The notes under the pieces were generated by a model that saw only the letters and a list, made by a program, of their open reading frames with translations, was not told the DNA's origin and ran no database searches. Both the position numbers and the translations under genes were made by a program. From positions 1 through 64,000 of the IMG/VR virus record IMGVR_UViG_3300027754_004232: a stretch of 64,000 nt of DNA; one strand, given 5' to 3'. Below, piece by piece: positions 15,000 through 23,829 of this stretch. Source of the DNA: a virus. Numbering within the stretch: position 1 is the first letter of the stretch; every line of letters starts with the position of its first letter.

Positions 15000-15811
15000 T
15001 TGAATGCAGAGTGATTGCCGATTCTATAAGTGAGTCAAAAAAAAGAATAACTACTTTTGTTTGTACCTTCCCAAGATTCATACTTGCTGAGTTTAATACT
15101 CATAGAGTTTTCTCTAGAAATGCTGCTAGTTCTAGAGCTATACCTTCTAAAAAATTTATTGATCAAATAAGCAATCATCCAGCAATGCCAATTCATTGGG
15201 GTAAAGAACAATCTGGAATGCAAGCCAGATCTGAACTTTCACCTTCAGACATTCCTGTTGCCCAAGAAATTTGGCTTCAAGCTAGAGATAAAATGATACA
15301 TTGTGCTAAAGAAATGATGTCTATAGGTGTTCATAAGCAAATAGTTAATAGACTTCTTGAGCCTTGGTTTAATGTTACTGTAATTCTTACAGCTACAGAA
15401 TTTGACAATTTTTTAAAATTAAGAAGCCATAAAGATGCACAACCAGAAATACATGACCTTGCATCAAAAATAAAAGATTGTTTAAAAGAATCAACTCCAA
15501 AGGCTATAAACTTTGGCGATTGGCATATACCTTTTGGCGATAGATTTATTGACGAAAAACTTTCTATTGAACAAAAACTTAAAATTTGTGTGGCAAGATG
15601 TGCTAGGGTTAGCTATTTAAATTTTGATGGGGTAATAGATCACCAAAAAGATTATGATCTTCACGATATTCTTTCAAAAGAAGGTCATTGGAGTCCATTT
15701 GAACATTGTGCTTCACCATCTGTAAACCCTTGGGAATACTCTGGAAACTTTATGGGGTGGCATCAGTATAGGAAGTCATTTGAAAATGAACAAAAAAATA
15801 TCTTGGCTTAA
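14996..15811 (+). CDS. thyX: flavin-dependent thymidylate synthase ThyX
   Basis: This 271-residue enzyme methylates dUMP to dTMP using methylene-tetrahydrofolate and FAD. The ThyX signature appears as THRVFSRNAASSRAIP (residues about 35-50), the RHR-X-S flavin/dUMP region in the long phage/bacterial variant. Later conserved blocks include NRLLEPW, LKLRSHKDAQPEI with the Arg and His used in substrate binding, and HWSPFEHCA. It supports the high A+T demand of phage DNA. It overlaps the following gene by 26 bases. Confidence 0.9.
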   Translation: MIECRVIADSISESKKRITTFVCTFPRFILAEFNTHRVFSRNAASSRAIPSKKFIDQISNHPAMPIHWGKEQSGMQARSELSPSDIPVAQEIWLQARDKMIHCAKEMMSIGVHKQIVNRLLEPWFNVTVILTATEFDNFLKLRSHKDAQPEIHDLASKIKDCLKESTPKAINFGDWHIPFGDRFIDEKLSIEQKLKICVARCARVSYLNFDGVIDHQKDYDLHDILSKEGHWSPFEHCASPSVNPWEYSGNFMGWHQYRKSFENEQKNILA

Positions 15812-16376
15812 ATGGGAAGACCCATTTTTTCCCAAGCAAGATTCATATTCTGCTGATGACAACGAAATACAATCACAGAAAGACAGTTTCTTTGATAAAG
15901 ATAAAGACGAAGAACCAGACAGGCACATGAGAGTTATTCTTGGTCCTTATGGCACAATACCAATAAACGAAAACGCAATAACTAGCAAGCTTTACAAAAT
16001 GTGGGTTGGACATTGCAATTTTGATATAACTAGAAACATTATGAAAATAATCGAGGAAGTTGAAGGCGTAGAAATATTGCGTATATGGACAAGATATAGA
16101 TTTTGGATTGGTTTTGGCAATCTTTTTGATGATATTGAAATTCAAAAGAATATAGAGGAAGCAATAAGCCCAACTAAAAAAAGATCAAAAAATGTTTCAA
16201 TCAATGCACTCTCAAAAGTTTTAAATAAAAAATACAAAAATTGGATTATATATTCTTTAAAAAATGGAGAAATAAAAACATTTGGCAGCGAACAACTTGA
16301 CGATGTTTTAAATATTGAAATTCAAAATAAAGACTCTATAACACTTGCTTCCAGTTGGAGCAGTGACTACAATTAA
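15786..16376 (+). CDS. conserved hypothetical phage protein (196 aa)
   Basis: This protein has an aromatic start (SWLKWEDPFFP), an acidic linker rich in Asp/Lys, and a compact core, MRVILGPYGTIPIN followed by KLYKMWVGHCNFDITRNI and LRIWTRYRFWIGFGN. The core looks like a conserved phage-specific domain of unknown role. It starts inside thyX, with the ATG preferred over a TTG two codons earlier. Confidence 0.5.
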   Translation: MNKKISWLKWEDPFFPKQDSYSADDNEIQSQKDSFFDKDKDEEPDRHMRVILGPYGTIPINENAITSKLYKMWVGHCNFDITRNIMKIIEEVEGVEILRIWTRYRFWIGFGNLFDDIEIQKNIEEAISPTKKRSKNVSINALSKVLNKKYKNWIIYSLKNGEIKTFGSEQLDDVLNIEIQNKDSITLASSWSSDYN

Positions 16377-16413
16377 ACAATCGGTCTTTTTACTTTTCAA
16401 ACAGGAGATTATT

Positions 16414-16671
16414 ATGAGTGATGTTAGAACTGCAATTAGTCCAGAACAAGTTCAAAAAACAATGTCTATTGTTATTTCGACTTTAAAATTTGTTTCAACA
16501 ATCATCCCAGGCGAAACAGACGATAGAATTGTTGATGTTGTTTCTAAACTTGCACAAGAACCTTGGGTTATTCCAGCGATTACATTCCTGATTAATAAAT
16601 TTGACAACACAAAACCAATTACTTCCGAAGATTTTCTCCTTGCTATAAAAGTAGCAAAAAATGAGGCTTAA
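16414..16671 (+). CDS. hypothetical small protein (85 aa)
   Basis: AGGAG lies eight bases before the ATG. The 85 residues form two or three helices with moderate hydrophobicity (VISTLKFVSTIIPG, WVIPAITFLINKF) but no full membrane span. It is the first gene of a set that continues with the exported protein and the papain-like peptidase, spaced by 2-7 bases. Confidence 0.45.
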   Translation: MSDVRTAISPEQVQKTMSIVISTLKFVSTIIPGETDDRIVDVVSKLAQEPWVIPAITFLINKFDNTKPITSEDFLLAIKVAKNEA

Positions 16672-16673
16672 TC

Positions 16674-17456
16674 ATGTTTAAAAAAGCTATGTTCTTCTTA
16701 TTAGTATTTTGCAATCTTACTTTTGCAGAAAACTTTATTGTTCCAGAACAAAAAATTGTTGGAGCAGAACTACCTATTCCTTTGGGTGAGCTTGTAGATT
16801 TATCTATAAGCCCAATTCAATCTGCACCGAAGTTTTTAGTTTCAACCACATATGCATGGAAGGTATTTGATGGATATACAGAAAAAAGAATTCGCAACTA
16901 TGAGAATGGCGTTTTCTTTGGTTCTGGCATACAAGCAAAAAGGCTTAAGGTCATCGTTTCAATAACTCATCTGTACATAGTTAAAGACAATGAAAAGCTT
17001 TTAGAATCAGCTATTAGAACCAATTTTATTTCAGCAGATGTTTTTATTGGTGAAGAAGAACCTAGCACTCCAGTAGAACCAGAAGCTGAACCAGAATTTG
17101 GAGAATCGAAGTATCAGCTTTCTAAATTTGTTTATGATGGCGTTAAGAATAATATTAAGCTGTCAAAATCAGATAAGACAAAGCAATGTGCTGCTATTGC
17201 ATCATCCTTTGATGGTATTGCTTCCGCTATTGCTGCTGGAACAATCACAACACTTGAAGAAATACTAAAGAAAACAGCAGAATCAAATAAATTTGCACTA
17301 ACAAAATCTGGTGGAGATAGGGCAAAATGGGAACCTTTGTTTACAGATATACAAGAAAAGCTTTTTGATTTATATAAAACTGGTAAAATGCAAACAAAAG
17401 AAGATTTTGCTGCTGCGTGGAGAGAAATATCCTCTGGACTTAAATTAATAAAATAG
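16674..17456 (+). CDS. exported protein of unknown function
   Basis: This 260-residue protein has a signal peptide (basic start, hydrophobic MFFLLVFCNL core, likely cleavage after TFA at residue 18). The mature N-part is a beta-rich domain with TTYAWKVFDGYTEKRIR. A short Pro/Glu linker (about residues 129-143) follows, then a helical C-terminal domain ending AWREISSGLKLIK. It lies two bases after the previous gene and seven before the peptidase. Export and the linked peptidase suggest a shared envelope, lysis or entry role, which is inference. Confidence 0.55.
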   Translation: MFKKAMFFLLVFCNLTFAENFIVPEQKIVGAELPIPLGELVDLSISPIQSAPKFLVSTTYAWKVFDGYTEKRIRNYENGVFFGSGIQAKRLKVIVSITHLYIVKDNEKLLESAIRTNFISADVFIGEEEPSTPVEPEAEPEFGESKYQLSKFVYDGVKNNIKLSKSDKTKQCAAIASSFDGIASAIAAGTITTLEEILKKTAESNKFALTKSGGDRAKWEPLFTDIQEKLFDLYKTGKMQTKEDFAAAWREISSGLKLIK

Positions 17457-17463
17457 GTGAAAC

Positions 17464-18387
17464 ATGTCTGAATTATCAAAACTTAGTGGTTGGGCAGGAA
17501 AAGATAATCCTTCGCTTGTTGAAAGTGAATTTAATCTAATTAAAGATGGTGGGTCATTTAGAGACTTTAATGTTTATGGCAAAAGCCAAGACACTAAAGG
17601 CAAAAAAATGATGCTATATGAAGTTGTTCGTAAAGTTCTTGGCAAAGATACTCCTAATTACGGACAAGAAATTGGTGATTGTGTTTCTTTTGGTGCTAAA
17701 AATGCAGTCGAATATTTAATGGCTACTGAAAAACTTATGAAAGGAGATAACGAAAAGTTTGAATTTGTATTTCCTCCGTATCTTTATGGAACAGGAAGAG
17801 TTCTTATTGGTCGTGGACAACTTAATGGTGAAGATGGTTCTCTCGGTAGCTGGATGGCAGATGCTGTTATTAAGTATGGTGTTCTTCGTAGTAATTTTGA
17901 TGGTCTTCCTAAGTATGCTGGAAGCGTAGCTAAAAAATGGGGTGATACTCCTGGTCCAGACAAGAAATTTATTGAAGAAGGAACTAAGCATCCAGTAAAA
18001 TCTGCTGCTCAAATTAAAAATTGGGATCAATTAGTAGAGGCTATTGTAAATGGTTACCCTTGCACAACCGCTAGTGATGTTGGCTATACGATGACACCAG
18101 CTAACGATGGTTTCCATCGTCAAACAGATAATTGGGGTCACCAAATGTGCTTTATAGGCGTTGATGATAGGGCTGATGATCCATATGCTATTATTGTTAA
18201 CAGTTGGGCCGATGCTCACGGAGAACTTAAAGACTTTGATACTGGCGAAGTCCTTCCTATTGGCACTCTTAGAGTTAGAAAAAAAGATGCAGAAAAGCAT
18301 CTTAGGGCTGGCGAAACCTTTGCCTATAGTAATTTTGACGGATTTCCAGAACAGTTGATAGATAAAAAGTTGTTTATGCTTATATAG
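17464..18387 (+). CDS. papain-like cysteine peptidase
   Basis: This 307-residue protein shows the C1/C39-fold catalytic set. Gln68 and Cys73 lie in GQEIGDCVSFG, the general base His226 in WGHQMCFIGVDD, and Asn246 in VNSWAD. A hydrophobic Tyr/Gly-rich substrate region lies between. No signal peptide is present, so it acts in the cytoplasm, in the virion, or after cell lysis. Possible roles are processing of phage proteins or cleavage of a host target. Its base composition looks somewhat less A+T-rich than that of its neighbours. Confidence 0.75.
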   Translation: MSELSKLSGWAGKDNPSLVESEFNLIKDGGSFRDFNVYGKSQDTKGKKMMLYEVVRKVLGKDTPNYGQEIGDCVSFGAKNAVEYLMATEKLMKGDNEKFEFVFPPYLYGTGRVLIGRGQLNGEDGSLGSWMADAVIKYGVLRSNFDGLPKYAGSVAKKWGDTPGPDKKFIEEGTKHPVKSAAQIKNWDQLVEAIVNGYPCTTASDVGYTMTPANDGFHRQTDNWGHQMCFIGVDDRADDPYAIIVNSWADAHGELKDFDTGEVLPIGTLRVRKKDAEKHLRAGETFAYSNFDGFPEQLIDKKLFMLI

Positions 18388-18396
18388 GATTTAAAA

Positions 18397-19170
18397 ATGT
18401 CTAAAACAATTACACCTGATTGGTCTAATTTTTTAAATAGATTAAATCAAAGCAAGTCATCTGATTTGAATTACGAGAACTTTTTAAATTGGCAAGTAAT
18501 ACGAGATACAATGTTTGTTTGTGATTCAAGTTTTCATTCTATCGAGTTAGAACATTTAAAAAAAACAAATGACTGGCAAAGATGGGAATCTGCAATACAA
18601 GAATCTCCAATTGGAAATCCCAAAAGAAGTAAATTATATCCTACTTCTAGTGAAAACTTAGTGCATCACGCTTATCATCTATCTTTTTTTGAAAACTCCA
18701 CAAAATTAAAGATAAACGAATTTGATACAGTATTAGAATTTGGTGGTGGATACGGAAGTATGTGTAGACTTTTTAGAAATTTAAATTACGATAAAGATTA
18801 TTACATATATGACATACCAGAATTTTTAGATCTTCAAAAAAACTATTTAGACAAATTAAACTTTGATTGTAATTATTTTTCTGGAGATGATTTAAATAAA
18901 TTTAATTTTAAAGGTAAAAAGTTATTTATTGCTACATGGTCATTAAGTGAAAGTCCAAAAGATTTAATTAATGAAACACTAGAAAAAATAAAAAACTTTG
19001 ATGCTTTTTTAATTTGTTTTCATAAAGATTATTCAAATGGGGATAATGTTAAATACTTTAATGATTTTGCACTCAAGAACAAAGAAGTATCTTTTACATT
19101 AACTCCAATATTTTTCTTGTCTGATAGTTACTATTTTATAGGTAAAAAAACAATTGAGGATTCAATATGA
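18397..19170 (+). CDS. sugar O-methyltransferase-like SAM enzyme
   Basis: This 257-residue protein has VLEFGGGYGSMCRLF as its SAM loop at about residues 108-122, preceded by the long helical N-terminal part typical of putative sugar O-methyltransferases. The later strands YYIYDIPEFLDLQKNYL and LFIATWSLSESP fit the class I fold. It probably methylates a hydroxyl on a glycan or its precursor, consistent with the sugar transferases around it. It overlaps the next gene by four bases. Confidence 0.7.
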   Translation: MSKTITPDWSNFLNRLNQSKSSDLNYENFLNWQVIRDTMFVCDSSFHSIELEHLKKTNDWQRWESAIQESPIGNPKRSKLYPTSSENLVHHAYHLSFFENSTKLKINEFDTVLEFGGGYGSMCRLFRNLNYDKDYYIYDIPEFLDLQKNYLDKLNFDCNYFSGDDLNKFNFKGKKLFIATWSLSESPKDLINETLEKIKNFDAFLICFHKDYSNGDNVKYFNDFALKNKEVSFTLTPIFFLSDSYYFIGKKTIEDSI

Positions 19171-20057
19171 CAGATAAATCTGAAGGTTTACAATATGGAA
19201 AACCAGACAAGGATGATCCAAGGAAAACTCCAGCAAAACCAGAAGAAAAAAAAGGGGGTTCTAAAAAAAACCCAAAAGACTCTGCAAATAAACCAAATAA
19301 AAGTATAGAGCTATCTAAAGAAACCGAAGATAAAATTAAAGCTTTAATGCAAAAACATAACGATAAAGATTCAGAATTTAAAGCTAACATGGGTCAATTA
19401 AAATCTGTTTTTAGAAGAGGTGCTGGAGCATTTTCTACTAGTCATGCACCAAACATGAATAGAACAGGATGGGGTTTGGCTAGGGTAAGAGCCTTTTTAT
19501 ATTTGCTTCGCAATAAAAGACCATCAAATCCAAATTATAAACAAGATAATGACCTGTTACCAGATGCTCATCCAAAAAGCACAAAAAAATCTTCAGCATC
19601 TTATCTGTACGAAGAAATTGAATATTCTGAATTTTTAAATTCTATTAAAGACATAATAGTTAAAAACAAAGAAAGAACTAAAGCCTTTTTAGATATTGAA
19701 AAGTATTTTACTAAATCTGCTGAAAGCTATGATGCCCCACAGTCAGCAAGAAATAACGCAAGAAAAGTTTTAGAATGGAAAGAAAAATACGGAAAAGAAT
19801 GCAAAGGCATGACTGCTGTTGGTTGGGCAAGAGCTAGAGACTTGGCTGGAAATGCTATGCTGTCTGCCGATACAGTTAAAAGAATGTCTCAATTTAATAG
19901 ACATGGATCTAATTATGAAAAAGCAAAATCTAAACCAGAATATAAAACTAAACCTTGGAGTATTCCAGCAGTGGTTGCATGGTTAGGGTGGGGTGGAACA
20001 TCTGGTATTGAATGGGCAATGAGAACAAGTGAATCTATTTTAAAAAAGAAGAAGTAA
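19167..20057 (+). CDS. conserved phage protein with DUF5824-like and Trp/Gly-rich domains
   Basis: The first 55 residues are a charged low-complexity leader (many Lys/Pro/Asp). A conserved block then follows: KSVFRRGAGAFSTSH, WGLARVRAFLYLLRN and NPNYKQDNDLLP, recalled as DUF5824-like. The C-terminal block has KGMTAVGWARARDLAG, DTVKRMSQFNRH and VAWLGWGG. Both blocks recur in phage genomes in proteins linked to capsid or injected functions, but no activity is known. Family assignment is from recall. Confidence 0.58.
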   Translation: MTDKSEGLQYGKPDKDDPRKTPAKPEEKKGGSKKNPKDSANKPNKSIELSKETEDKIKALMQKHNDKDSEFKANMGQLKSVFRRGAGAFSTSHAPNMNRTGWGLARVRAFLYLLRNKRPSNPNYKQDNDLLPDAHPKSTKKSSASYLYEEIEYSEFLNSIKDIIVKNKERTKAFLDIEKYFTKSAESYDAPQSARNNARKVLEWKEKYGKECKGMTAVGWARARDLAGNAMLSADTVKRMSQFNRHGSNYEKAKSKPEYKTKPWSIPAVVAWLGWGGTSGIEWAMRTSESILKKKK

Positions 20058-20059
20058 TA

Positions 20060-20236
20060 ATGTTAAATCTAATTCTTTTTTTGTTGTTTGATCAGACTAT
20101 AAGCAAAGAGCAATTTGTTTTAATAGAAAAAGATTCTATTTCATTTTCTAAGCTTATAGATCAATTATCAAAATCAAAACCAAAAATAGCATTACCAGTA
20201 ACCATAAATGCAAACCGAGAAGAATGCTTTACTTGA
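20060..20236 (+). CDS. hypothetical small protein with hydrophobic start (58 aa)
   Basis: The ATG at 20060 lies two bases after the previous stop. The N-terminal 10 residues are strongly hydrophobic (MLNLILFLLF) and the rest is soluble, so a short signal-anchor is possible. The gene stays open for 58 codons and ends 14 bases before the next start. Confidence 0.4.
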   Translation: MLNLILFLLFDQTISKEQFVLIEKDSISFSKLIDQLSKSKPKIALPVTINANREECFT

Positions 20237-20250
20237 CGGAGAAGAAAATA

Positions 20251-20601
20251 ATGCGGTCGCATAAAAAAATACAAGAAATATTAGAAAAATCAGAAACACT
20301 TAAAAAGTATGATTCTGTTGGTATTTTAACAATAATTATGATCGTTAGTCTTATATTTGAGGGCATAAAAATAATACAGTATTGTAAGTCATCTAAGGTA
20401 ACGGCATTAATAATAAAAAAGGGCGGGCCAATTGTAAGAATGTTTATTAGAAAAAATCTATACAATAAAATAATCAAGGCAAATGTTCCAGAGAATGATG
20501 CTAGAATAATTTCTGACACAATAATTGAGCTTATACAGTCCTTATCTGTAAGCGAAATAATAAATCTTTTAGAGTTAGTTTATGCCGAATCCAAAAGTTA
20601 G
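20251..20601 (+). CDS. hypothetical membrane protein (116 aa)
   Basis: A single hydrophobic segment at about residues 24-40 (VGILTIIMIVSLIFEGI) is followed by a basic helical tail. GGAGA precedes the ATG by about seven bases; an upstream in-frame ATG overlaps the previous gene. It overlaps the next glycosyltransferase by 20 bases. It could be a membrane partner in the glycan region; no function is assigned. Confidence 0.5.
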   Translation: MRSHKKIQEILEKSETLKKYDSVGILTIIMIVSLIFEGIKIIQYCKSSKVTALIIKKGGPIVRMFIRKNLYNKIIKANVPENDARIISDTIIELIQSLSVSEIINLLELVYAESKS

Positions 20602-21319
20602 TTGTTATTGCCCAACTTATGGAAGAACGAGTTCTTTAGAAGAAGCTATCTATAGTTTCTTAAATCAAGACTATGATGGTGAAAAAGAATTAATAATATT
20701 AAATGATCTTGAAGATCAAACACTTTTTTTTGATCATCCAGAAGTAAAAATAATAAACTCTAAAGAAAGAATAACCCCTCTTGGCAAAAAATATAACGAA
20801 TGTATTTCACATTGTTCTGGAGAATACATTTTTGTTTGGGATGATGACGATATATTCCTTCCTTGGAAAATATCTTTTTCAATTAAAAACATAAATCAAA
20901 ATAAAATATTTCATACTGGACAAGGTTTTTATGAAGAAGAAATAAAAAAGCTATCTCTTTCTACAAATTTATTTCACTCAAATTTATGTATGCATAAAGA
21001 TTGTTGGGCAAAAACTAGCGGTTATCTTGAAGTAGATACAATAATATTAGATGTCAATCTTTTTAAAAAAATAAATAATTTATATGGGCAAAGCTCAAAA
21101 AAAATAAACGATGAAGAAATATTTTACATATACAGATGGTCAACCATAAAAAGTTATCATGGTTCATTTTATAAAGAAAATATAAGTTTAAAAACACAAG
21201 AAGTAGTAAAGCAAAAAATATTAAATAATTTAGAACCAATTGGTAACATTATACTTAAACCGCACTGGAAATATGATTATTTAGAAGCAAGAAACATTTG
21301 TTTGAAAAATAAAAAATAG
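20582..21319 (+). CDS. family 2 glycosyltransferase
   Basis: A GT-A fold is clear: SCYCPTYGRTSSLEEAIYSF at the N-terminus, EKELIILNDLED in the nucleotide-binding strand, and the metal-binding acidic motif FVWDDDDIFLP near residue 90. It has 245 residues and a short C-terminal half. It transfers a sugar from a nucleotide donor; the donor and acceptor are not readable. It is the last gene before the ribonucleotide reductase leader. Confidence 0.8.
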   Translation: MPNPKVSCYCPTYGRTSSLEEAIYSFLNQDYDGEKELIILNDLEDQTLFFDHPEVKIINSKERITPLGKKYNECISHCSGEYIFVWDDDDIFLPWKISFSIKNINQNKIFHTGQGFYEEEIKKLSLSTNLFHSNLCMHKDCWAKTSGYLEVDTIILDVNLFKKINNLYGQSSKKINDEEIFYIYRWSTIKSYHGSFYKENISLKTQEVVKQKILNNLEPIGNIILKPHWKYDYLEARNICLKNKK

Positions 21320-21465
21320 ACTATTGCCATATCAAAAAAAATAAGTAAGAATCTCTTCTGTCTTATCATTGTTGTGGGTGTATTTATATCCGCTGGTAAT
21401 CGCCAGTATTACATACCTTTAGAGTTCCGCTTATCCTTGCGATCAGCAGGGAAGATGGGGTTTTT
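21320..21465 (+). promoter_or_regulatory. folded leader of the class II ribonucleotide reductase gene
   Basis: This is a 146-base gene-free stretch directly upstream of nrdJ, richer in G+C near its end. A seven-pair hairpin, TCCTTGC (21434-21440) / GCAGGGA (21446-21452), closes on the loop GATCA and lies 13 bases before the ATG. Upstream, CTGG (21393-21396) / CCAG (21403-21406) competes with GTAAT (21396-21400) / ATTAC (21408-21412), so two exclusive folds are possible. This suggests cis regulation. A published candidate RNA called the nrdJ motif occupies this position in some metagenomic sequences; whether this is a member needs a covariance search. No cobalamin box (GCCACTG) was found. Confidence 0.5.
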
Positions 21466-23757
21466 ATGTCTATTAAAGAATTGCAAAAATATACGGCTGT
21501 TTCTAAGTACGCTAGATGGATAGAGTCTGAAAAAAGACGAGAAACTTGGGATGAAAGCGTAGATAGAATAAAAGACATGATGATTGAAGTTAATCCTTCC
21601 TTGCATAAAGATATTGAAAAATATTATGGGATGATTAAAAATCAAAAAATATTAGGTTCACAAAGAGCATTGCAGTTTGGCGGTAAGCCAATCCTTAAGC
21701 ATAATGCAAGGATATTCAATTGTTCTGCTAGTTATTGCGATAGATTGAAGTTTTTTCAAGAGTGTTTTTACTTATTGCTGTGTGGGTCTGGAACTGGGTT
21801 TAGTGTACAAAAACATCATGTCGAGTTATTACCAAAGTTTTCATCCACTAGATTAGATCCAGAAACATGTTGCTATCAACATCTTATTCATAGAGTTGAA
21901 GATTCGATTGAAGGTTGGGCAGATGCTCTTGGCGTTCTTCTTTCTTCATACTTTGAAACCCCAATAAAAGAATTTGAAAAATACAAAGATATTGAAGTTG
22001 GATTTAGTTATGTAGACATAAGAGAAAAGGGTTCTCCTTTGGGTTGTGGTATAGGTAATGCTCCAGGCTATGAACCACTAGAAAAAGCTTTAGAAAACAC
22101 TAGGGCTTTACTAAATAGATGTACTGCAAATGGGCAGACACAATTACGAACAATAGATGCATTTGATATAGTTATGTACGCTGCTGATGCTGTTATCTCT
22201 GGCGGTGTTCGTAGGTCTGCAACCATAGCTCTATTCTCTGCTGATGATGAATTGATGATTAATGCAAAAACTGGCGATTGGTACTTTACTAATCCACAAA
22301 GGGCTAGAGCAAACATCTCTGCATTACTCCACAGGAAAGATACCTCCAAAGAAGTATTTGAAAATCTCTTTAAGGCAACAAAAGAGTTTGGCGAACCCGG
22401 ATTCTTCTTTGCTGATTATTATGATGTCTTATGCAATCCATGTTGTGAGATTTCATGGATAACTAGGCACTTTTATAAAAAGGGTAGTCCAGAACTGGCC
22501 GAAGCTTTGTCATTATATGAAGGACCAATAACGACAAAAGAGTCCTGCAAAGACGATATGCCAGAAGACGAAGTTGGTCTTTCTGGTTGGGGATTTTGCA
22601 ATTTATCAACCATTAATGGAAAAACAATAACATCAGAAGAAGACTTCTATGAAAGATGTGCTGCTGCTGCCTTTATTGGCACATTGCAAGCATCTTTTAC
22701 CAATTTCCCATACTTGGGTCATGTTACAGAACTTATCGCTCGTAAAGAGGCATTATTAGGCGTTTCAATTAATGGTATGCAGCATCACCCAAAAATACTA
22801 TTAAATCCAGAAATTCAGCAGAAAGGTGCTGAAATAGTGAAGAATACAAATAAAAAGTATGCATCTGTTTTAAACATAAACCCTGCTGCTAGAACAACTT
22901 GTGTCAAACCAGAAGGCAATTCTGCTGCTCTATTAGGTTCGACATCAGGTATTCATCCAGATCATAGTGGTAGGTACTTCCGTATTGTCCAAGCTAATCA
23001 GCTTGAATCTCCTTATCAGTATTTTAAAAGCATTAATCCTCAAGCTTGTGAAGAGTCTGTATGGTCATCAAATAAAACAGATGACTGCATAAGGTTTTGT
23101 GTGCAAACCCAAAAGGGAACAGTGCTTAAGGAAGAAATAGATGCTATATCTATGTTAGATAATGTTGTATCTACCTATAAGAATTGGGTAGTGTCTGGTA
23201 AAAATCCAGAGCTTTGCATTAGAAAAGAACTAAATCATAATGTATCTAATACAATACATGTTCAAGATAATGAATGGGATAAAGTAAAAGACTACATTTA
23301 TGATCATCGTGCAGATCTTGCTGGAATATCACTTATAGCTGCTACTGGAGATAAAGATTATAATCAAGCTCCATTCACAGCAGTTTATTCAATTGAAGAA
23401 CAAATAAAAAATTGGGGTTTTGAAGCTACATCTACTGCTTATGAAATTTATCCAAAATTTTCTGAGTATAACTTTAACTCTTTATGGGATGCGTGTTCTT
23501 GTGTTCTTGGTTATTTTGAACCAAAAGACGAAAAACAAGAAGAGTGGAAAAAATTAATTAAAACATATTCTGATCAGTGTTTTAGTTCCAATACAAAGTA
23601 TGCCACTTATGCACTTAAAGATGCTTACAATTTAGACTTATGGAATAAACTTATAGATAGTTATTCAGAAGTAAATTATTTAAATGTGTTGGAAGAAAAA
23701 TCTACAATAAATATACAAGGCGAACTAGCTTGTGCTGGCGGTGCGTGTTTAGTATGA
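21466..23757 (+). CDS. nrdJ: class II (adenosylcobalamin-dependent) ribonucleoside-triphosphate reductase
   Basis: This 763-residue monomeric-type enzyme is close to the usual length of about 740. It starts with SKYARWIESEKRRETWDE, a class II marker. Substrate and radical residues are visible: the first redox Cys in NCSASYC (near residue 87), NPCCEI with the radical Cys and Glu (near 325), and the second redox Cys in GFCNLSTIN. PEGNSAALLGSTSGIHP is the phosphate-binding block. The C-terminal redox pair is CAGGAC. It turns NTPs into dNTPs without oxygen or an iron cofactor but needs adenosylcobalamin, matching the PduO-type enzyme at 5937-6449. Confidence 0.93.
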   Translation: MSIKELQKYTAVSKYARWIESEKRRETWDESVDRIKDMMIEVNPSLHKDIEKYYGMIKNQKILGSQRALQFGGKPILKHNARIFNCSASYCDRLKFFQECFYLLLCGSGTGFSVQKHHVELLPKFSSTRLDPETCCYQHLIHRVEDSIEGWADALGVLLSSYFETPIKEFEKYKDIEVGFSYVDIREKGSPLGCGIGNAPGYEPLEKALENTRALLNRCTANGQTQLRTIDAFDIVMYAADAVISGGVRRSATIALFSADDELMINAKTGDWYFTNPQRARANISALLHRKDTSKEVFENLFKATKEFGEPGFFFADYYDVLCNPCCEISWITRHFYKKGSPELAEALSLYEGPITTKESCKDDMPEDEVGLSGWGFCNLSTINGKTITSEEDFYERCAAAAFIGTLQASFTNFPYLGHVTELIARKEALLGVSINGMQHHPKILLNPEIQQKGAEIVKNTNKKYASVLNINPAARTTCVKPEGNSAALLGSTSGIHPDHSGRYFRIVQANQLESPYQYFKSINPQACEESVWSSNKTDDCIRFCVQTQKGTVLKEEIDAISMLDNVVSTYKNWVVSGKNPELCIRKELNHNVSNTIHVQDNEWDKVKDYIYDHRADLAGISLIAATGDKDYNQAPFTAVYSIEEQIKNWGFEATSTAYEIYPKFSEYNFNSLWDACSCVLGYFEPKDEKQEEWKKLIKTYSDQCFSSNTKYATYALKDAYNLDLWNKLIDSYSEVNYLNVLEEKSTINIQGELACAGGACLV

Positions 23758-23829
23758 TAAGAACCAGTTTGAAAAGATCAAAAAGGTGTTCTTGCAGGAT
23801 TAAGAAATTGAAAAAGGAAAAAAGGAAAA

